This document shows, piece by piece, positions 60,961-64,000 of a stretch of DNA of 64,000 bases. Origin of the DNA: JBJXHN01 sp046233135 (GTDB lineage: Bacteria; Pseudomonadota; Alphaproteobacteria; Rhodospirillales; Rhodospirillaceae); assembly GCA_046233135.1 (NCBI GenBank), contig JBJXHN010000007.1:1-64000 (forward strand), given 5' to 3'. Numbering within the stretch: position 1 is the first letter of the stretch; every line of letters starts with the position of its first letter. The position numbers and the translations under genes were made by a program. A model generated the notes under the pieces. That model ran no database searches and was not told where the DNA came from. It was given only the letters and a program-made list of their open reading frames with translations.

Positions 60961-63099
60961 TTAGCCTCCCATGAAGCCCGCGAGCATGCGGGCGGCCCGG
61001 GCTTGGGCGTCGTCTTCCGGCGGGGGTGCGTCCACGCCGCCGGGTGTGGCGGGGCCGGGGGGCTCGGCGGTCGGTGCGGCGGGGCCGATGTAGGGATTGC
61101 CGTCCGGACGGCACCACACCGGCCAAGTCTCCGGCCGCTCCCACTGGATTTCGTCGGCGCCGAGGTACAGGGCGGCACCGGTCGCATAGGCCGACAGGTC
61201 CAGGCTTTCGTTGCGCACCGCGACCTTTTCCCAGCCTCGTTCCCCGCGCACCTCGGCCACGTATTCGTCGAACAGGGTCACCGGAAGGCGGGTTGCCCGG
61301 CCCGTGTCGTCCATTCCGAAGCTCAGGTGGATATAGCCCGGCCCCGGCACGTCCCGCCGCAAGCCCGCATCAACCATGTCCTTCAGCCGGTCAACGGCCA
61401 TGCGCAGCACAGGAACTTCCCCCCGGGCGCCGGCGTGCCGGTCTTTCCGTTCGCTGTCGGGGTAGGTCATGGCCACCCGCGCCGCCTTGAACCCGGGTTC
61501 GCCGCGCAGGGGCAGCAGGCGTTTTCCGTGGGTCTTGCGATGCTTGCGCCACCAGTCATACGCCTGCCCCGTGTAGCCGGCGGGGCCGTTGCTGTCGAAG
61601 ACCACCAGGACCGGCTTCATGACGAAGCCGGGGCGCGCCGCCATAGGCCAGCCTTTCCCGAGCACGGCGGCTTCCAGGGCGTCCCAGTCTTCCAGGTAGC
61701 GGGCGGGATCAAGCGAACGCCGTTCGCCTGACGGCGGCATGACCACGTCGAAGCGGTCGATCACCCAGCGTTCCAGATGGGGGCCGAAGGCTTCCACCTG
61801 GATAACGAAGCGGCTGCCCTGGCCGTCCACCGCGACCACCAGGAACAGCGCGCCCTCTGGGACCACGCCGACCGGGTAGTCTTCGGCGCGGTTGCGCAGG
61901 GCCTCGGCCGTCAGCAGCCCGCCGGCGGCCCGTGCGGCGATGGCCTGGGGCATGTAGACGTCGGCCTGATCGGTGTTGACCGTCGACCGCAGCGGGCCTT
62001 CGTCGCCCGACCGTTCGTATTCCTGCTTCGCCGACAGATAGCGTTCCACCATGCTGGACCAGTCGGCAAAAGCCGCCGCTGGTCCCCGCAGCCAGAACGA
62101 CCCGATCCGCGACACCAGCCCGTCGCCGGTCACCGCGCCGTCGGGGTCGAAGCGCTGTCCTTCGCGCAGCCACAGGCCGGCTTCGTTCAGCTCCCGCCGC
62201 ATGGATTGATCAATGGGCAGGCCGCAGGCGGGGCAGGGCAGGCACACGGACGCGGCGGCCTTGGCCGGGCTGGCGTCCTGGGGGTAGTGGAACAGCCCGA
62301 AATGCGGTTCGAAGCCGTGACCGCACTGGGGACAGCGCCACATCCAGCGCCGCCGGTCGCCCATGTTGTAGAGCCCCAGGATCCCGCTTACCGGCGGGGC
62401 TTCGTGGGGCGTGGCCGGCACCCACGCGGGGTTGGTCAGGTCGCGGCCCGGAGAGGATTCCGCCACCGTCATGCCCTTGGACCCGAAGGTCTTGGTCCGC
62501 TGCCGCGCCAGGCTGAACGGGCTGCCTTCGCCGTCCACGTTGTCGGACATGCGGTCGACGTCGGTCAGCAGCATGGTGACGATGGATTCAGAACTCAGGT
62601 TGTTCACCGTCGGATGGGCGACGGTCAGCATCATGTTCTGAAACCGCTTGTCGCGGATATTGTCATCATGCCGGCCCGGGGACAGCCGCGCCCGGTATTC
62701 GAGGCTTTCCCGGGACAGCCGGTCCAGGCGGATCTTGCCGAAGTTCCGCGCCGAGACCGGGTCCATGTGGATCACCCGCGTGTCGCAGGGGACGCAGGTC
62801 ACGGCGTGCACGATCTTGTTGATGATCAGCGCATCGGTTTTCAGGCTCTGGGCAGGGCCGCAGAACACCACCGCCTCCAGGTCGGCGCGGATGGTGGCGT
62901 CCATCGGTTCCACCATGTAGGGGGCGACGCTGTTCCGCCAGGGGCCGTTGTAGGCGGCGCTGTGAACCTCCCGATACCGCGCGGCCGCTTCGCTGACCAG
63001 GATCCGCTTGGGCGGCATCAGAACCGCCGCCGCCTCCGCCAGGGCCTCCCAGGGGTCGGCGAAGGGCGGCAGGCTGTCGTCAATGAGGCCGTCGTCCAT
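60961..63099 (-). CDS. Terminase large subunit (lambda gpA family)
   Basis: 712 residues from ATG 63099; a GTG at 63108 is possible. The packaging ATPase has a deviant Walker A (VFCGPAQSLKTDALI) and an acidic Walker B region (MLLTDVDRM). Zinc-type cysteines (CPQCGHGF, CLPCPACG) lie in the middle. The nuclease domain has VAVDGQGSRFVIQ and later acidic residues (VVFDSN). It cleaves and pumps DNA into the prohead. Confidence 0.95.
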   Translation of the reverse strand: MDDGLIDDSLPPFADPWEALAEAAAVLMPPKRILVSEAAARYREVHSAAYNGPWRNSVAPYMVEPMDATIRADLEAVVFCGPAQSLKTDALIINKIVHAVTCVPCDTRVIHMDPVSARNFGKIRLDRLSRESLEYRARLSPGRHDDNIRDKRFQNMMLTVAHPTVNNLSSESIVTMLLTDVDRMSDNVDGEGSPFSLARQRTKTFGSKGMTVAESSPGRDLTNPAWVPATPHEAPPVSGILGLYNMGDRRRWMWRCPQCGHGFEPHFGLFHYPQDASPAKAAASVCLPCPACGLPIDQSMRRELNEAGLWLREGQRFDPDGAVTGDGLVSRIGSFWLRGPAAAFADWSSMVERYLSAKQEYERSGDEGPLRSTVNTDQADVYMPQAIAARAAGGLLTAEALRNRAEDYPVGVVPEGALFLVVAVDGQGSRFVIQVEAFGPHLERWVIDRFDVVMPPSGERRSLDPARYLEDWDALEAAVLGKGWPMAARPGFVMKPVLVVFDSNGPAGYTGQAYDWWRKHRKTHGKRLLPLRGEPGFKAARVAMTYPDSERKDRHAGARGEVPVLRMAVDRLKDMVDAGLRRDVPGPGYIHLSFGMDDTGRATRLPVTLFDEYVAEVRGERGWEKVAVRNESLDLSAYATGAALYLGADEIQWERPETWPVWCRPDGNPYIGPAAPTAEPPGPATPGGVDAPPPEDDAQARAARMLAGFMGG

Positions 63100-63724
63100 G
63101 GCGGTCACGGTCCATCAGCAATCTGGCGAGACGTTCCTGAAACTGATCCACCCGCTCTTGGCAGGCGGCCGTTTCCAGGGTTGACCAGGTCAGGTCCCGG
63201 GCGAGCTCTTCCGGCAGGGCTTGCAGGAACTGCCCCAGGATCCGGAAGAGCTCCTGGTCCCGGGCGATCAGGGCCGGCCGTTCGACCAGCTCGCCCCGTT
63301 CCCGCCGCGCCTTGTTGCGCAGCAATTCCGCGTCATAAAGCTGTTTGCGTTCCTGCGGCTTCAGCTTGTATTCGCCCTCGGCCGATCCGCCGACCAGCAG
63401 CAATTGCGCCTGGGCAACCTGATCTTCCCGCGCCCGCCGGGCCTCTTCCTCGGCGGCTTCGACGCCTTCGCGCCAGCCCCAGACTTCGGGCAGGTAGAAG
63501 CCGTAGGGCCGGCCGTTGCCGCCTTCACGACGGTGGGGAAGGCCGTTCTGCCGCAGGCGGTCGAAGGTGGGCAGGGAGACGCCGAGGGCGCGGGCGGTTT
63601 CCTCCCGGTTCCACAGCTTGCCGTCGTCCCCGTCCCAGGTGCCGGGCCAGTCCGCCGGCCAGGGCGTCGCGCGCGGCGTGGCGTCGTCTGGTGTTGGTTC
63701 CACTCGCGCGGCAGTGCTGGTCAT
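63080..63724 (-). CDS. Terminase small subunit (lambda Nu1-like)
   Basis: 214 residues. A winged-helix DNA-binding domain at about 35-85 (WNREETARALGVSLPTFDRL, QNGLPHRREGGNGRPYGFY) is followed by a long charged coiled coil and a C-terminal helix that should bind the large subunit. It overlaps the large subunit start by 20 bp. Confidence 0.9.
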   Translation of the reverse strand: MTSTAARVEPTPDDATPRATPWPADWPGTWDGDDGKLWNREETARALGVSLPTFDRLRQNGLPHRREGGNGRPYGFYLPEVWGWREGVEAAEEEARRAREDQVAQAQLLLVGGSAEGEYKLKPQERKQLYDAELLRNKARRERGELVERPALIARDQELFRILGQFLQALPEELARDLTWSTLETAACQERVDQFQERLARLLMDRDRHGRRPH

Positions 63725-63849
63725 AGGCTCGCCCCTGGAACATCAACGCCAACAAAAACATAAGCCAATCAGAACCTTAACCCGCGCCCGGAAGCCGCGG
63801 CCACGTCACCCGTGGGGTCGCCGGGGGGCCTGGGAAGGACCCGTGAAGC

Positions 63850-64000
63850 CTAGCGGCGGGCCTTGCCGGCCAGCAGGCGAAGCCGGCGGTCGGTCTGGCG
63901 GAGCAGGTTTGCCTTGAGGCGTTCGGTGACATGGCCCTTGATCGCGCTGTTCACCCCTTCCTGTCTCAGGATGCCGGGGATGCTCGGGCCGTAAAGTTCA
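63850..64000 (-). CDS. C-terminus of a further leftward phage gene (partial)
   Basis: A minus-strand frame is open from the right edge to TAG at 63850-63852, reading ELYGPSIPGILRQEGVNSAI, then KGHVTERLKANLLRQTDRRL and RLLAGKARR. The helical, basic ending and the YGPSIP motif recall some phage minor tail Z-like proteins, but the visible part is too short to name it. A 125-bp gap separates it from the small terminase. Confidence 0.6.
   Translation of the reverse strand, partial: ELYGPSIPGILRQEGVNSAIKGHVTERLKANLLRQTDRRLRLLAGKARR

Larger units (their letters stand above)
32178..64000. mobile_element. tRNA-integrated prophage with cargo operon (right end beyond window)
   Basis: The left boundary is the tRNA 3' fragment. 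Inside are a low-GC cargo operon, lysis genes, a control region and a complete leftward head and tail gene set up to the terminase. No integrase or second attachment site is visible. By the logic of tRNA integration, the intact tRNA should lie on the minus strand to the right of 64,000, probably with the integrase. Confidence 0.88.

Overview
The window is GC-rich and codes densely in the style of an alphaproteobacterium. The divergent rne / amiC pair followed by mrcA and prfB, the Tat-type amidase signal, the long-tailed RNase E and the glnE, malic enzyme-PTA and NifX-like genes all suggest a Rhodospirillales-like host. That placement is inferred from gene content and order, not from a marker gene.

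Chromosomal part (1-32,178). The left edge carries the 5' part of an unusual minus-strand gene made of 38-residue Cys/Gly/Asn repeats. It is followed by an RTX-like beta-repeat protein and then a housekeeping block: rne (minus), amiC, mrcA, prfB with an intact +1 programmed frameshift, an alpha/beta hydrolase and a small conserved-looking protein. Next is a large modular minus-strand protein (degenerate lipase-like region, RTX region, vWA domain, six FG-GAP-like repeats). A tightly overlapping minus operon follows (glnE, bcp, DUF455 ferritin-like), divergent from a large AsmA/DUF3971-like gene, then a NifX-like gene, maeB, a hybrid histidine kinase and a secreted histidine-phosphatase-like protein.

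Integrated element (32,178 to beyond 64,000). A 44-base piece of a CAT-anticodon tRNA, positions 33 to 76, lies on the minus strand next to a strong terminator. This is what the displaced original 3' end of a tRNA looks like after integration at the anticodon loop. The intact tRNA and the integrase are therefore predicted to the right of the window. Just inside this end is a low-GC five-gene plus-strand operon (32,606-38,312): a D12-class adenine methyltransferase, a second DNA methyltransferase, an SMC/Rad50-like ATPase with a two-CxxC insert, an unrecognised 205-residue protein and a PD-(D/E)xK nuclease-like protein. The last three resemble an ABC-three-component (Lamassu-like) arrangement. 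Joined to two methyltransferases, this is the best candidate here for an undescribed defence system.

The rest is a tailed prophage read mainly leftward: small and large terminase, gpW, portal, protease with nested scaffold, decoration protein and major capsid (lambda-like head), then gpV, W, J, I, fibre, sheath, tube, E/E', tape measure, U, X and D (P2-like contractile tail), ending in holin and lysozyme. A small control region (39.8-41.9 kb) holds a ribbon-helix-helix protein with an inverted-repeat operator, an XRE repressor, a duplicated structured leader, an S24-fold protein lacking the expected catalytic residues, and a BRO-type antirepressor.
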